Shown here in pieces: positions 10,920 to 21,970 of a stretch of 64,000 bases of DNA. The DNA lies in assembly GCA_013619105.1 (NCBI GenBank), contig JABXKU010000003.1, forward strand, positions 37,826 to 101,825. Reading direction: 5' to 3'. Under the pieces are notes generated by a model, which did no database searches, had not been told where the DNA came from, and saw only the letters and a program-made list of their open reading frames with translations. The first letter of the stretch is position 1, and every line of letters begins with the position of its first letter. Position numbers and translations under genes: made by a program. Source of the stretch: Desulfuromonadales bacterium. Its GTDB lineage: Bacteria; Desulfobacterota; Desulfuromonadia; Desulfuromonadales; Syntrophotaleaceae.

Positions 10920-12500
10920 ATGTCCGAAAAGAGGCAGATATCGGCAGCGACTGCCGTCATGGGTGCAGCGACCGGCTTAAGTCGCATCGCCGGACTGGTG
11001 CGCGACATGGTGGTTGCCAGCCTGTTTGGCGCTGGTTTCGGAACCGATGCCTTTTTCATGGCCTTTACCATACCCAATCTGTTGCGGCGGTTTTTTGCCG
11101 AAGGCGCATTGACTGCTGCCTTTGTGCCGACATTTTCCACTGTCTACCATAAGCAGGGGGTGGACGAAGCACGCCGTGTAGCGAATATATGCTGGACCTT
11201 GTTGTTGTTAATTATGGCAGCCATAACGCTGTTGGGTATTTGGGCGTCACCAGTGATTGTTCGTGCAATCGGGGCCGGTTATGGAGATGTGGCTGGTAAG
11301 CTGGCACTTACAGACTTTCTGAATCGATTGATGTTTCCCTATATCTTTTTTGTTAGTCTTTTGGCCTTGATCACTGGCATTCTCAATGTTCTCGGACACT
11401 ATTTTTTACCCTCTTTTTCCACGGTACTATTAAATATCAGCATGATCGTTTGCGCCGTGTTACTGGCACCGCTTTTTCCTCTGCAACCTATTGTCGCACT
11501 GGCTATCGGGGTTTTGGTCGGTGGTTTGCTGCAGTTGGTCATTCAGTTTCCGGTGCTGCGCCTCAAGGGGATTCGCCTGCGCTTCGATTTTAACTTTAGG
11601 CACCCTTCGGTTATAAGGGTAGCTCGTTTGATGCTTCCCGGACTGGCCGGAGTGGCTATATATCAGATTAATGTGGTGGTTTCTCGTTTGCTCGCATCGT
11701 TTCTCCCGGAGGGAAGCGTGTCTTATCTCTATTACGGTCAGCGCCTGTTCGAATTACCTCAGGGAATATTTGTAGTCTCCTTGGCCCAGGCTGTCTTGCC
11801 GGCCATGAGTCGACAGGCGGCAGTCGGTGATAGTGCAGGGCTCAAAGAGTCGCTCCGTTTCTCCTTGGTGCTGATCAGTATCGTCACATTGCCCGCTGCG
11901 GCCGGTCTTATCGTCTGTGCGGTACCGGTATACAGCTTATTTTTTATGCGCGGTGCCTTTAGCTACCAGGATGTCTCGCAAACCGCCATGGCCCTGTGCG
12001 CTTATGCTCCCGGCTTGCTTTTCGTCGGTGTGAGCCGCATTCTGGTTCCGACCTTTTACGCTCTGCAGGATACCCGTACCCCGGTCTGGGTTTCCTTCTG
12101 GACCCTGGTTGTGAATGCCTTGCTCGGGCTATTGCTTATGGGGCCACTGCGCCATGTAGGCCTGGCTCTGGCCCTGAGCTTGTCCTCCGTGTGCAATTGT
12201 GTGCTGCTCGGTTGGTTGCTACGCCGTAAAATCGGCCCCTGGGGGTTTGGCGCTATGGCTAGTTCGCTGCTAAGGGCGTTGCCCGCCACCTTGCTCATGG
12301 CAGCTGGAGCTTGGCTGATACTGCGGTCTGTAGACTGGCAGGTAGGTGGATGGTCATTTGTTAAGCTAATGACGTTGGGAGGCGCTGTCAGTGTAGGAAT
12401 GGTCATTTATTGTGGCGTCTGTCTGTTGTGTGGGGTCACTGAAATTCGTGATGGGCTGCTACTGGTAGGGCGCAAACTCGGTTTTGCTCGAAAGGTCTAA
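10920..12500 (+). CDS. murJ: Lipid II flippase MurJ
   Basis: ATGLSRIAGLVRDMVVASLFGAGFGTDAFFMAFTIPNLLRRFFAEGALTAAFVP. Confidence 0.95.
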   Translation: MSEKRQISAATAVMGAATGLSRIAGLVRDMVVASLFGAGFGTDAFFMAFTIPNLLRRFFAEGALTAAFVPTFSTVYHKQGVDEARRVANICWTLLLLIMAAITLLGIWASPVIVRAIGAGYGDVAGKLALTDFLNRLMFPYIFFVSLLALITGILNVLGHYFLPSFSTVLLNISMIVCAVLLAPLFPLQPIVALAIGVLVGGLLQLVIQFPVLRLKGIRLRFDFNFRHPSVIRVARLMLPGLAGVAIYQINVVVSRLLASFLPEGSVSYLYYGQRLFELPQGIFVVSLAQAVLPAMSRQAAVGDSAGLKESLRFSLVLISIVTLPAAAGLIVCAVPVYSLFFMRGAFSYQDVSQTAMALCAYAPGLLFVGVSRILVPTFYALQDTRTPVWVSFWTLVVNALLGLLLMGPLRHVGLALALSLSSVCNCVLLGWLLRRKIGPWGFGAMASSLLRALPATLLMAAGAWLILRSVDWQVGGWSFVKLMTLGGAVSVGMVIYCGVCLLCGVTEIRDGLLLVGRKLGFARKV

Positions 12501-12730
12501 TAGACGCAGTTCTGTAGTCAGTGCGGTGGGTGACCCTTATGACTTTTTGCTCTTACTGAATCAGGGCAGGGCGGGCTGTAGTTCTTCCTCCCAACAATTT
12601 TTCTTTCCGTGTCTGCCGAGTTGGAACTCATCTTGTCGATTTTCGATGGCTATTTGAATAGGAACTTCTCTTGCTTCTGCGGCTGTCGCCGAGTGTTGAA
12701 AAAAAAACAACGCTATCTATCTTAAAGAGC

Positions 12731-12760
12731 TTGACATGACTGGGGTTACTTCGGTATAAA
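12731..12760 (+). promoter_or_regulatory. sigma70-type promoter for tRNA-Val
   Basis: TTGACA at 12731-12736, 18-nt spacer, TATAAA at 12755-12760, about 20 nt before the tRNA. Confidence 0.6.
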
Positions 12761-12780
12761 TTGCCTCGTTGTTGGGACAT

Positions 12781-12855
12781 AGGCGCGTAGCTCAGTGGGA
12801 GAGCACTACACTGACACTGTAGGGGTCGGCGGTTCAATCCCGCCCGCGCCTACCA
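12781..12855 (+). tRNA. tRNA-Val (GAC), CCA encoded
   Basis: AGGCGCG/CGCGCCT acceptor pairing, D arm GCTCAGTGGGAGAGC, anticodon loop CTGACAC, GGTTCAATCC T arm. Confidence 0.95.
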
Positions 12856-12931
12856 ACATCTACAAACGACGACTCGCACCGATCGAGGCATCTCCGGATG
12901 CCTCTTTTTATTCGTGGAGAAGACTATCGAT

Positions 12932-14842
12932 ATGCTGCGCGTAGAATTACCAGACGGCTCAGTTAAAGAGGTTCCCGCAGGGAGCACCGTAAAGGATGTT
13001 GCTGAAGGAATTGGAGCCGGGTTGGCAAGACAGGCCATCGCCGGAAAAATTAATGGTCAGTTAACCGATTTGACAGCAGTTGTCGAAGATGGATGTCGGT
13101 TGGAGATACTCACCCTTACGAGTCCTGAAGGGCTGAGGATATATCGCCATACCGCGGCTCATCTTATGGCTCATGCTGTCAAAGAGCTGTTTGGTAAGGA
13201 CGTTCAGGTAACCATCGGGCCTTCCATAGAAAACGGCTTTTACTACGACTTTTACACGGAGACCCATACTTTCTCGCCCGACGACTTCGAGCGCATCGAG
13301 CAAAAGATGCAGGAGTTGGTTAAGGCCAATCAACCGATTACTCGGCAGGAAGTCAGTCGCGACAGCGCTATTGAGTTATTTCGCAGCCTTGGCGAAGATT
13401 ACAAGGTGCGGCTTATTGAAGATCTGTCCGAACCGGTCGTCTCTCTTTACCGTCAGGGGGATTTTGTTGATCTCTGCCGCGGACCCCATCTGCCCAGCAC
13501 GGGCCGTATCAAAGCCTTTAAGCTAACTAGTGTGGCGGGTGCCTATTGGCGTGGCGATGAAAAAAACGCCATGTTGCAGCGTATCTATGCTACGGCATTT
13601 CCGGACAAGAAGCAGCTTAGATGTCATTTGGCCAAGCTGGAAGAAGCCCGCAAGCGTGATCATCGCCGGATCGGTAAGGAGTTAGATCTCTTTTCTTTTA
13701 GCGAAGAGGCTGGCGCAGGCTTGGTACTCTGGCACCCTAAAGGGGCGATGCTGCGGACCCTGCTTGAGGATTTTGAACGTAAACAGCATCTCAAAAGGGG
13801 TTACGACCTGGTTCTCGGTCCGCAGATTCTAAAGACCGAACTGTGGCAAACCTCTGGGCATTACGAAAACTACCGCGAGAATATGTATTTCACCGAGGTA
13901 GACGGCCAGGGATACGGTCTCAAGCCGATGAACTGTCTGGCCCATATGCTGATCTACAAGTCGCATATGCGCTCCTACCGCGATTTGCCCCTGCGTTATT
14001 TTGAGCTTGGCACCGTACATCGCCATGAAAAATCTGGTGTTTTGCACGGATTGCTACGGGTTCGGGGCTTTACTCAAGACGATGCCCATATACTCTGTAC
14101 CCCTGACCAGCTTGACGGTGAGATTAAGGGCGTGCTGCAATTTGTCCAGGACGTTATGGGTATTTTCGGCTTTGAGTATGAGGTGGAAATCTCTACCCGG
14201 CCTGAAAAATCCATCGGCAGCGATCAGGACTGGGAATTAGCCACTAACGCTCTGATGGGTGCTCTTAAAGATTCAGGCCTCGAGTTTGAAATTAATGCCG
14301 GCGATGGCGCGTTTTACGGCCCTAAGATCGACATCAAGCTCAAGGACGCTCTTGACAGGAAGTGGCAGTGTGCTACAATTCAATGCGATTTTACATTGCC
14401 CGAGAGGTTCGACCTGAGCTATATCGGAGCCGATGGAGAAAAGCACCGGCCAGTAATGTTGCATCGGGTTATTCTTGGTGCCATTGAACGCTTTGTCGGA
14501 GTGCTGATCGAGCATTACGCTGGGAACTTCCCTTTGTGGCTTTCCCCTGTTCAGGCAGTAATTGTCAATGTAACTGACAATCAGGCTGAATATGCAGAGC
14601 AGGTCTGGCGCGAGCTGCAAGATGCAGGTATTCGGGTCGAGAAGGACCTACGCAACGAAAAACTGGGTTTTAAGATTCGCGAAGCTCAGATGGCCAAAGT
14701 TCCTTATATGCTGGTAATCGGCGATAACGAGATGGAGAGCGGAACTGTTGCTCCCCGTTACCGCACGGGCAAGAGTCTTGATCCTATGTCGGTTGCGGAC
14801 TTTGTCCAGCATGTGCAGGACGAGTGTAGTCAATATCGTTAG
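12932..14842 (+). CDS. thrS: Threonyl-tRNA synthetase
   Basis: TGS domain, [15 protein letters not shown], class II motifs; ATG at 12932 with GGAGA upstream. Confidence 0.97.
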   Translation: MLRVELPDGSVKEVPAGSTVKDVAEGIGAGLARQAIAGKINGQLTDLTAVVEDGCRLEILTLTSPEGLRIYRHTAAHLMAHAVKELFGKDVQVTIGPSIENGFYYDFYTETHTFSPDDFERIEQKMQELVKANQPITRQEVSRDSAIELFRSLGEDYKVRLIEDLSEPVVSLYRQGDFVDLCRGPHLPSTGRIKAFKLTSVAGAYWRGDEKNAMLQRIYATAFPDKKQLRCHLAKLEEARKRDHRRIGKELDLFSFSEEAGAGLVLWHPKGAMLRTLLEDFERKQHLKRGYDLVLGPQILKTELWQTSGHYENYRENMYFTEVDGQGYGLKPMNCLAHMLIYKSHMRSYRDLPLRYFELGTVHRHEKSGVLHGLLRVRGFTQDDAHILCTPDQLDGEIKGVLQFVQDVMGIFGFEYEVEISTRPEKSIGSDQDWELATNALMGALKDSGLEFEINAGDGAFYGPKIDIKLKDALDRKWQCATIQCDFTLPERFDLSYIGADGEKHRPVMLHRVILGAIERFVGVLIEHYAGNFPLWLSPVQAVIVNVTDNQAEYAEQVWRELQDAGIRVEKDLRNEKLGFKIREAQMAKVPYMLVIGDNEMESGTVAPRYRTGKSLDPMSVADFVQHVQDECSQYR

Positions 14843-14853
14843 GAGGTGTCACC

Positions 14854-15366
14854 ATAGCTAAGCAAGAGACACGCATAAATCGTGATATCCGTGCCCGACA
14901 AGTTCGGGTTGTTGATGATGAGGGGGAATTGCTCGGAATTTTGACCGTTCCCGAAGCCCTTGCTGTTGCCGACGAACACGGTCTCGACCTCGTCGAGGTT
15001 TCGCCCAATGCTGATCCGCCGGTATGTCGTATCATGGACTACGGCAAGTACAAGTATCAGGCAAGCAAGCGGGCAGCTGAGGCCAAGAAGAAGTCGGCTA
15101 AGGTTGAGGTCAAAGAAGTCAAGATGCGACCTAAGACCGAGGAACATGACTTCCAAGTCAAGTTGCGTAATGCCCGTCGTTTTCTCGACGATGGCAACCG
15201 CGTCAAGGTGACGGTGATGTTTCGTGGCAGGGAGGTTACTCATCCCGAGTTTGGCCGTAGGTTGATGGAAAAACTTGCTACGCAGGTAGCTGACATCGCT
15301 GTGGTGGAAATGCACCCACGAATGGCTGGTCGTTTCATGACTATGGTGGTGGCACCTAAAAAATAA
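14854..15366 (+). CDS. infC: Translation initiation factor IF-3 with AUA start codon
   Basis: ATA at 14854 preceded by AGGAGGTG (14841-14848), in frame with (M)AKQETRINRDIRARQVRVVDDEGELLGILTVPEAL...; the ORF track start at 14929 truncates the conserved N terminus. Confidence 0.93.
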   Translation: MAKQETRINRDIRARQVRVVDDEGELLGILTVPEALAVADEHGLDLVEVSPNADPPVCRIMDYGKYKYQASKRAAEAKKKSAKVEVKEVKMRPKTEEHDFQVKLRNARRFLDDGNRVKVTVMFRGREVTHPEFGRRLMEKLATQVADIAVVEMHPRMAGRFMTMVVAPKK

Positions 15367-15387
15367 ACGATTAACGGTCTTTGTCGC

Positions 15388-15418
15388 AATTGTAAAGCGC
15401 GGAAGCGTTTACACAATT
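15388..15418 (+). promoter_or_regulatory. Stem-loop in the rpmI 5' leader
   Basis: AATTGTAAAGCGC-GGAA-GCGTTTACACAATT imperfect hairpin with a GNRA-type loop. Confidence 0.4.
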
Positions 15419-15459
15419 CAGTCCGTTGTCGATAGCAAACGTTCAAGGAGAGGTTTCTC

Positions 15460-15657
15460 ATGCCCAAAATAAAAACTAATCGCGGTGCTGCCAAGCGTTT
15501 TCGTAAAACGGGTACCGGAAAGATTCGTCGTAATAAGGCTTTTACCAGCCATATCCTGACCAAGAAATCTACTAAGAGAAAACGCGATCTGCGTAAGGCC
15601 ACTCTGGTGTCCAAGGCGGACGCCGGCAATATTGCCCGTCTTATCCCTTACAAGTAA
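15460..15657 (+). CDS. rpmI: 50S ribosomal protein L35
   Basis: [46 protein letters not shown]. Confidence 0.97.
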   Translation: MPKIKTNRGAAKRFRKTGTGKIRRNKAFTSHILTKKSTKRKRDLRKATLVSKADAGNIARLIPYK

Positions 15658-15767
15658 TCGAGGGCAAGCGGGCTTGGCTTAAGACCGAGAACTGAGGGGA
15701 CAGGTCTCCTCCTTCAGATCCGGCAGCGGTAATACCGCCATATCCAAGCACTACACAGGAGTAATAC

Positions 15768-16124
15768 ATGCCAAGAGTAAAAAGAGGTTTCAAAGCGAGA
15801 CGTAGAAGAAACAAAGTTCTCAAATTAGCCAAAGGTTATCGTGGCGCGCGCGGCAAACTATTTCGCAGCGCTACCGAGGCCGTCGATCGCGGATTGAAAT
15901 ATGCGTTTCGCGACCGCAAAGTCAAAAAACGGGACTTTCGGGCTCTGTGGATTTCGCGGATCAATGCGGCTTCCCGGGACAACGGCCTGTCTTACAGCCG
16001 TCTCGTATACGGGTTGAAGCAAGCCGAAATTGGAATCGACCGCAAGATTCTGGCTCAGCTTGCCGTTTGCGATCCAACTGGCTTTGCTGCTATCGTTGAT
16101 AAAGCTAAGGCCAAGATGCAGTAA
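15768..16124 (+). CDS. rplT: 50S ribosomal protein L20
   Basis: [33 protein letters not shown]. Confidence 0.97.
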   Translation: MPRVKRGFKARRRRNKVLKLAKGYRGARGKLFRSATEAVDRGLKYAFRDRKVKKRDFRALWISRINAASRDNGLSYSRLVYGLKQAEIGIDRKILAQLAVCDPTGFAAIVDKAKAKMQ

Positions 16125-16132
16125 GCTACCCA

Positions 16133-16171
16133 AAAAAAGAGATGAGGGCCTTCCTCATCTCTTTTTTTTTG
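16133..16171 (+). terminator. Intrinsic terminator after rplT
   Basis: AGAGATGAGGGCCTTCCTCATCTCTTTTTTTT. Confidence 0.85.
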
Positions 16172-16232
16172 GTTAAAAATGGAAGCCGTTGGGCTTCCTT
16201 TCCTTTTTTACGGACAAGGCAACGGGATTGCT

Positions 16233-17249
16233 ATGAAGGAACAACTCACAGAATTGTTGACGAAGGGACGGGCTGCACTGTTGGCCGCCGACTCTTTAGA
16301 GGGGCTGCAGGAGGCACGGGTCGGTTTACTCGGCAAAAAGGGCTCCATGACCGCTGTCATGAAGGGTATGGGGCGACTTTCTGCTGAGGAGCGGCCGATT
16401 ATCGGGTCACTGGCCAACACGGTCAAGGTCGAACTGGAAGACCTCTTTGAAGGGCGCTCCAAGGCTATTCGCGAACAGGAATTGCAGCAGCGACTGAGTA
16501 GTGAACGCATCGATGTAACCCTGCCTGGTCGCACTGCTGCTCGAGGTTCCAAGCATCCGATCACTCTGGTCACCGAAGAGATCACCGAAATCTTCTCCTC
16601 CCTCGGCTTCGGTGTCGAAGAAGGACCCGAGGTGGAACAGGATTTTTATAACTTTGAATCCCTGAATATGCCGAAGGATCATCCTGCCCGCGATATGCAG
16701 GATACCTTTTATGTCTCGGATGAGGTTGTTTTGCGTACTCATACCTCACCGGTTCAGATTCGCGCTATGCTTAAGCAGGCGCCTCCGGTGCGGGTCATTG
16801 CCCCGGGCACAGTCTATCGGCGAGATTCCGACCTTACCCATACCCCGATGTTTCATCAAATTGAGGGTTTTCTTGTGGATCGGGATATCACCTTTGGCGA
16901 CCTTAAGGGAATTCTGACCACATTTATTACGCAATTCTTTGGCAAGGGCATCGGTGTGCGTTTCCGGCCTTCTTTCTTCCCCTTTACGGAACCGAGCGCT
17001 GAAGTTGATATCCAGTGTGTGATTTGTGGTGGTAGTGGCTGCCGAGTCTGTAAAAAATCTGGTTGGCTGGAAATTCTCGGCAGCGGCATGATCGATCCGG
17101 AAGTCTTTAAGTCGGTCAATTACGATTACCAGAAATACAGTGGGTTTGCTTTTGGTATGGGGATTGAGCGTATTGCCATGCTTAAGTATGGCGTTAATGA
17201 TCTTCGGCTGTTTTTTGAAAACGATGTACGCTTTTTGCGACAGTTTTGA
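16233..17249 (+). CDS. pheS: Phenylalanyl-tRNA synthetase alpha subunit
   Basis: [43 protein letters not shown]. Confidence 0.96.
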   Translation: MKEQLTELLTKGRAALLAADSLEGLQEARVGLLGKKGSMTAVMKGMGRLSAEERPIIGSLANTVKVELEDLFEGRSKAIREQELQQRLSSERIDVTLPGRTAARGSKHPITLVTEEITEIFSSLGFGVEEGPEVEQDFYNFESLNMPKDHPARDMQDTFYVSDEVVLRTHTSPVQIRAMLKQAPPVRVIAPGTVYRRDSDLTHTPMFHQIEGFLVDRDITFGDLKGILTTFITQFFGKGIGVRFRPSFFPFTEPSAEVDIQCVICGGSGCRVCKKSGWLEILGSGMIDPEVFKSVNYDYQKYSGFAFGMGIERIAMLKYGVNDLRLFFENDVRFLRQF

Positions 17250-17314
17250 ATCGTTGAATAATCGTTGTTAAAACAGTTTGTTGTCTGCTGTAATATGATA
17301 AAGGACTTGAAGAA

Positions 17315-19726
17315 ATGATCGTATCCTACAACTGGCTTAAGGAATTTGTCGATTTTGATCTCCCGCCGGAGGAATTGTCCCATCGTCTGACCATGGCTGG
17401 TTTGGAAGTCGATGCCATGGAATATCTCGGCGCTGGGTTGGACACGGTCATAGTTGCTCGGCTCGAATCGGTAGAGCGGCATCCTGATGCAGATCGCTTG
17501 ACCCTGTGTCAGGTCGCTACCGGCAGCGACACTTTGCTGGTGGTCTGTGGAGCCACCAACCACAAGGTTGGTGATCTGGTCGCTTTAGCACAGGTGGGCA
17601 GCTTGCTTCCCGGAGATTTCAAGATTAAGAAGGGTAAGATTCGTGGCCAGGTCTCCTTGGGTATGCTCTGCTCCGAAAAAGAACTCGGCTTAGCTGAGGA
17701 GGCAGACGGAATTATGATCCTGCCGCCCGGTCTACCGCTGGGACAGCCGGTCTTTGAGGCTCTCGGTCTTAAGGATGTACGCTTCGAGCTTGGCCTCACT
17801 CCCAATCGTCCCGATTGTTTGAGTATCGTCGGGGTGGCCCGGGAGGTTGCAGCCATTGTCGGGCGGCCCTTGCAAGTTGCTCATCAAGCGCCGATCGAAG
17901 ACGGAGCTCCTAGCAGTGAGAGCACCTCCGTTAGTCTCGAAGAAAGAGGGCTCTGTCCCCGTTATGCTGTTCGCCTAATTCGAGGGGTTATTATTGGCCC
18001 TTCGCCGGAGTGGCTAGTTCGTCGCTTGGAGGCTGTGGGCATGCGGTCTGTCAATAATGTGGTCGATGTCACCAACCTTATGTTGATGGAGCTTGGTCAT
18101 CCCTTGCATGCCTTTGATTTCAATCGGCTGCGCGATCAGCGTATTGTGGTTCGGCGGGCCAACGATGGGGCCAGTTTTACCACCCTTGACGGCCAGCAAC
18201 GCGTGCTTTGCGCCGATGATCTGGTTATATGTGATGGCCTCGGGCCGGTAGCTCTGGCTGGCATTATGGGCGGTGAAAATTCCGAAGTCGGTCCTGAAAC
18301 TACGGATATCTTACTGGAAAGCGCCTATTTTAACCCGGCTACTATCCGCCGTACCAGTAAGCGCCTCGGTATGCACACCGAGGCCTCTCATCGCTTTGAG
18401 CGCGGGGCTGATGTGGATATGGTGCCGATTGCCCTCGATAAGGCAGCGTCTCTCATTGTCGACGTGGCCGGGGGCACCCTCGCTCAGGGCATGATCGATT
18501 GTTATCCCGAGTCCTTGCCTGAGCGGCAGTTGACCCTCGATGTGGGTAGGGCTAATAAAGTTTTGGGCCTTAAGCTCGCCAGTGACGATATTCTTAGCTT
18601 GTTGCGTTCCATTGCTCTTGAGGCGCAACCGGCCGAGGATCGGAATGACGGAATTCTTTATGTTAAAATCCCTGCCTTTCGGCCAGACCTTGAGCGCGAG
18701 ATCGATCTGATTGAAGAGGTTGCCCGCCTTCATGGCTATGACCAGATACCCGTTACCATGCCGGTCAGTCGCATGATCTGTCACCGTCCGGCACCTCAGC
18801 AACGTCTGGTCCGACAGCTCCGGGATGCTATGGTGGCCGGGGGCTTTTCAGAAGTTATCAACTATTCCTTTATCGCTCCTCAATGGGATCGGCTCAATTT
18901 GGCACAGGACGATTGTCGGCGCCAGAATGTACGAATTCTCAACCCCCTTACCGAGGATCAATCGGTCATGCGCACTAGTCTGGTGCCGAGCATGCTTGAG
19001 AGCATCGCTCGTAACCGGGCCTATCGGTCTCTGGACCTGCGCCTGTTCGAATTGCGGCCCGTTTTCCAGCCCCAAGACGGTGAGGAACTGCCCCGGGAAA
19101 GTCTGCGACTTTGTGCGGCTATCTGTGGTCGCCGGGAGCCTCTCGGTTGGGCGCAAGGGGCAGAGGAAGTGGACTTTTTTGACCTAAAGGGTCAATTGGA
19201 GGGTTTGCTCAGTGGCTTCCTACTTGGAGCGGTCCACTGGGATAGTAGTCAAAGTGAAACATTCTATCATCCCGGAAAATCCTGTATACTGCGTCATTCA
19301 TCAGGGCTTTTGGGAAGCATAGGGGAAGTTCATCCGCAAGTTCTTGAACATTTCGAGATCGATCAGCCTGTTTATCTACTTGACCTCGACTTGAATGCCC
19401 TTTTTGGCGCCACGGTTACCGGTCGGAACTTTCAGGCGATTTCTCGTTTCCCAGACGTTTGCCGCGACAGCGCTCTTCTAGTTGATGATACGGTTAGTGC
19501 CGAGCAGGTGTTCGCCGTTATTGATCAGGTTCGAGGGCGTTTTGTTGAAGATTACACTCTGTTTGATGTGTACCGCGGATCGGGTATCGCCGATGGCAAA
19601 AAGAGTCTGGCCATCAGGGTGCGCTACCGCAGTTCTGATAAAACTCTTACTGAAGAAGAGATTACAATCGGTCATGAGCGCATCATTAAGGCACTCAAGA
19701 AACAGCTCGGAGCTGAAATTCGTTAA
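17315..19726 (+). CDS. pheT: Phenylalanyl-tRNA synthetase beta subunit
   Basis: SYNWLKEFVDF, tRNA-binding domain, B3/B4 and FDX-ACB domains, follows pheS. Confidence 0.97.
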   Translation: MIVSYNWLKEFVDFDLPPEELSHRLTMAGLEVDAMEYLGAGLDTVIVARLESVERHPDADRLTLCQVATGSDTLLVVCGATNHKVGDLVALAQVGSLLPGDFKIKKGKIRGQVSLGMLCSEKELGLAEEADGIMILPPGLPLGQPVFEALGLKDVRFELGLTPNRPDCLSIVGVAREVAAIVGRPLQVAHQAPIEDGAPSSESTSVSLEERGLCPRYAVRLIRGVIIGPSPEWLVRRLEAVGMRSVNNVVDVTNLMLMELGHPLHAFDFNRLRDQRIVVRRANDGASFTTLDGQQRVLCADDLVICDGLGPVALAGIMGGENSEVGPETTDILLESAYFNPATIRRTSKRLGMHTEASHRFERGADVDMVPIALDKAASLIVDVAGGTLAQGMIDCYPESLPERQLTLDVGRANKVLGLKLASDDILSLLRSIALEAQPAEDRNDGILYVKIPAFRPDLEREIDLIEEVARLHGYDQIPVTMPVSRMICHRPAPQQRLVRQLRDAMVAGGFSEVINYSFIAPQWDRLNLAQDDCRRQNVRILNPLTEDQSVMRTSLVPSMLESIARNRAYRSLDLRLFELRPVFQPQDGEELPRESLRLCAAICGRREPLGWAQGAEEVDFFDLKGQLEGLLSGFLLGAVHWDSSQSETFYHPGKSCILRHSSGLLGSIGEVHPQVLEHFEIDQPVYLLDLDLNALFGATVTGRNFQAISRFPDVCRDSALLVDDTVSAEQVFAVIDQVRGRFVEDYTLFDVYRGSGIADGKKSLAIRVRYRSSDKTLTEEEITIGHERIIKALKKQLGAEIR

Positions 19727-19811
19727 ATTAATCGGTTGATTGCATGGCACTCCTATGATATAAAGTGTTGGATGTTCGTGGACTTACGTTTATTGGAGGG
19801 GGGGCGAATCT

Positions 19812-20093
19812 ATGACCAAGGCGGACCTTGTAGAACGTGTTTATCTGAAGACTGGTTTCTCAAAAAAGGAGTCCGCACAGATTGTCGAGATGGTTTTCGA
19901 TCTGATGAAGTCGACCCTGGAAAAAGGCGAGAAGATAAAGCTGGCCGGTTTTGGCAACTTTGTTGTTAAGGACAAGGCGACGCGAAAGGGGCGGAATCCT
20001 CAAACCGGAGATGAAATCGAAATCTGTTCTCGTAAGATTTTGACTTTCAAGCCCAGCCAGGTGCTTAAATCAGTCATCAACGGCCAGGGTTGA
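19812..20093 (+). CDS. ihfA: Integration host factor alpha subunit
   Basis: TKADLVERVYLKTGFSKKESAQIVE...LAGFGNFVVKDKATRKGRNPQTGDEIEI. Confidence 0.93.
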   Translation: MTKADLVERVYLKTGFSKKESAQIVEMVFDLMKSTLEKGEKIKLAGFGNFVVKDKATRKGRNPQTGDEIEICSRKILTFKPSQVLKSVINGQG

Positions 20094-20119
20094 GGGGGTC
20101 TTAGTCGTTAAGGCTGATC

Positions 20120-20476
20120 ATGAATACTCTGATTCCCGATAAGCTGTATTTTAAAATCGGCGAAGTTGTCAGCATTACAGGCATCAAGGCCCATGTGCTG
20201 CGCTATTGGGAAGCGGAGTTCGGAGCAGGTTTTCGCCCTGTAAAGAGTCACGGGCGACAGCGACTCTATCGAAAGCAGGAGATAGAGCTCATTCTGCAAA
20301 TGAAGGATTTGCTCTATCGTCAGGGTTATACCATTGCTGGCGCAAAGAAAAAGCTGCGCAGCAAGACCTGTGACCAGGATCCGGCCAATAAAGCCTCGGA
20401 AGCTCAACTGTCTCTTCGTGTGCTGCAGGAATTGCGCAGTGATCTAATTCGGCTGCGCAAGTCCTTGGATTGCTAA
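20120..20476 (+). CDS. MerR family transcriptional regulator
   Basis: YFKIGEVVSITGIKAHVLRYWEAEF...RLYRKQEIELILQMKDLLYRQGYTIAGAKKKL. Confidence 0.9.
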   Translation: MNTLIPDKLYFKIGEVVSITGIKAHVLRYWEAEFGAGFRPVKSHGRQRLYRKQEIELILQMKDLLYRQGYTIAGAKKKLRSKTCDQDPANKASEAQLSLRVLQELRSDLIRLRKSLDC

Positions 20477-20526
20477 ATATCCTTTTGCTTAGTCCTGGCC
20501 TGAAAGAATTTCTTTAAGGCCATTAT

Positions 20527-21300
20527 TTGCTGATTCTTGTTACCAACGACGACGGTGTCCATTCACCCGGGCTTGCCTTGCTTGCTTCCTCTCTGTCGGG
20601 GCTCGGGCAGGTTGTCGTCGTTGCCCCCGACCGTGAACGTAGCGCTATCGGCCATGCTCTTACTCTCCATTCCCCTCTGCGCGCCGAACTCATCAAACCC
20701 GATACCTATGCTGTCGATGGCACACCTACGGACTGTGTCAACCTCGGTATTCATGGACTTTTCGAAGCCCGACCCGATTTGGTTGTTTCCGGGATAAACC
20801 GCGGGGCCAACATGGGGGAAGATGTCACCTACTCAGGGACCGTGTCGGCCGCTATGGAAGCGATGTTGATGGGGGTTCCTTCTTTCGCTATCTCCCTTGA
20901 TTTGCTCATCGGGGAACGCTCCGATTATGCCGCAGCTGGATGTGTTGCCAAAGATCTGGCTGCGACTATTCTTCGCAATGGCTTGCCCGACGATACCTTC
21001 CTCAACGTCAATGTTCCGGCTGGAACACCTAAAGGAATTAGAATGACCCGACAGGGGAAGCGTCGCTACGAGGAGATGATCGTGGAGAAGGTCGACCCGC
21101 GGGGAAAGAAATATTACTGGATTGGTGGTGGCCAATGCCATTTTGAACCCATTCCAGGTAGTGATTATCTGGCACTGTCGGACGGTTTTGTTTCAGTAAC
21201 CCCTCTGCACCTAGACTTGACCAACCACCACTCTTTCGACAGCCTCCGGCAATGGCGGACGACTTCGGATGCGGCCTTTTTTTATACCGAAAACAAGTAA
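20527..21300 (+). CDS. surE: 5'/3'-nucleotidase SurE
   Basis: [54 protein letters not shown]. Confidence 0.96.
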   Translation: MLILVTNDDGVHSPGLALLASSLSGLGQVVVVAPDRERSAIGHALTLHSPLRAELIKPDTYAVDGTPTDCVNLGIHGLFEARPDLVVSGINRGANMGEDVTYSGTVSAAMEAMLMGVPSFAISLDLLIGERSDYAAAGCVAKDLAATILRNGLPDDTFLNVNVPAGTPKGIRMTRQGKRRYEEMIVEKVDPRGKKYYWIGGGQCHFEPIPGSDYLALSDGFVSVTPLHLDLTNHHSFDSLRQWRTTSDAAFFYTENK

Positions 21301-21313
21301 GGAACAGGGTAAC

Positions 21314-21970
21314 ATGGACTATGCAATAGCCCGCCGCCGGATGGTCGAGAAGCAAGTTTTGGCCCGGGGCATTCACGCCCCATTGGTAATCGAAGCCATG
21401 AAGCGTGTGCCCCGTCACCGCTTTGTCGAAGAAGCCCTATGGGCCCAGTCTTACGGAGATCATCCTCTGCCCATCGGTGAGAAGCAAACCATCTCTCAGC
21501 CCTATATGGTGGCCCTGATGACTCAGGCCCTGGAACTCAAAGGGGGGGAGAGGATTCTTGAAATTGGCACTGGCTCCGGGTATCAAACTGCTATCTTGGC
21601 TCAGATCGTTTCCCGCGTCTACAGTGTAGAGCGTATTCCAGCTTTGGCGAGGCGCGCCCGAAGGGTGCTTGATGATATTGGATGCCGAAACGTCAATATT
21701 AAGTTGAGTGACGGAACCATTGGTTGGGAAAATGAAGCGCCTTTCGACGGCATAGTGGTTACCGCCGGTTCCCCGCAGGTACCACCGCATTATCTTGAAC
21801 AGCTAACCATTGGTGGTCGCCTAATTATTCCCGTCGGTGGCCGTGGTAGTCAGGTTCTTAAGCGGGTTATTCGTCATGGGCGTGAAGATTTTAGAGAAGA
21901 AAATCTCCTTGATTGCCGATTTGTGCCGTTGATCGGGAAGGACGGTTGGTCCGAAGGAGAGGGTCGTTAA
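21314..21970 (+). CDS. pcm: Protein-L-isoaspartate O-methyltransferase
   Basis: [49 protein letters not shown]. Confidence 0.95.
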   Translation: MDYAIARRRMVEKQVLARGIHAPLVIEAMKRVPRHRFVEEALWAQSYGDHPLPIGEKQTISQPYMVALMTQALELKGGERILEIGTGSGYQTAILAQIVSRVYSVERIPALARRARRVLDDIGCRNVNIKLSDGTIGWENEAPFDGIVVTAGSPQVPPHYLEQLTIGGRLIIPVGGRGSQVLKRVIRHGREDFREENLLDCRFVPLIGKDGWSEGEGR

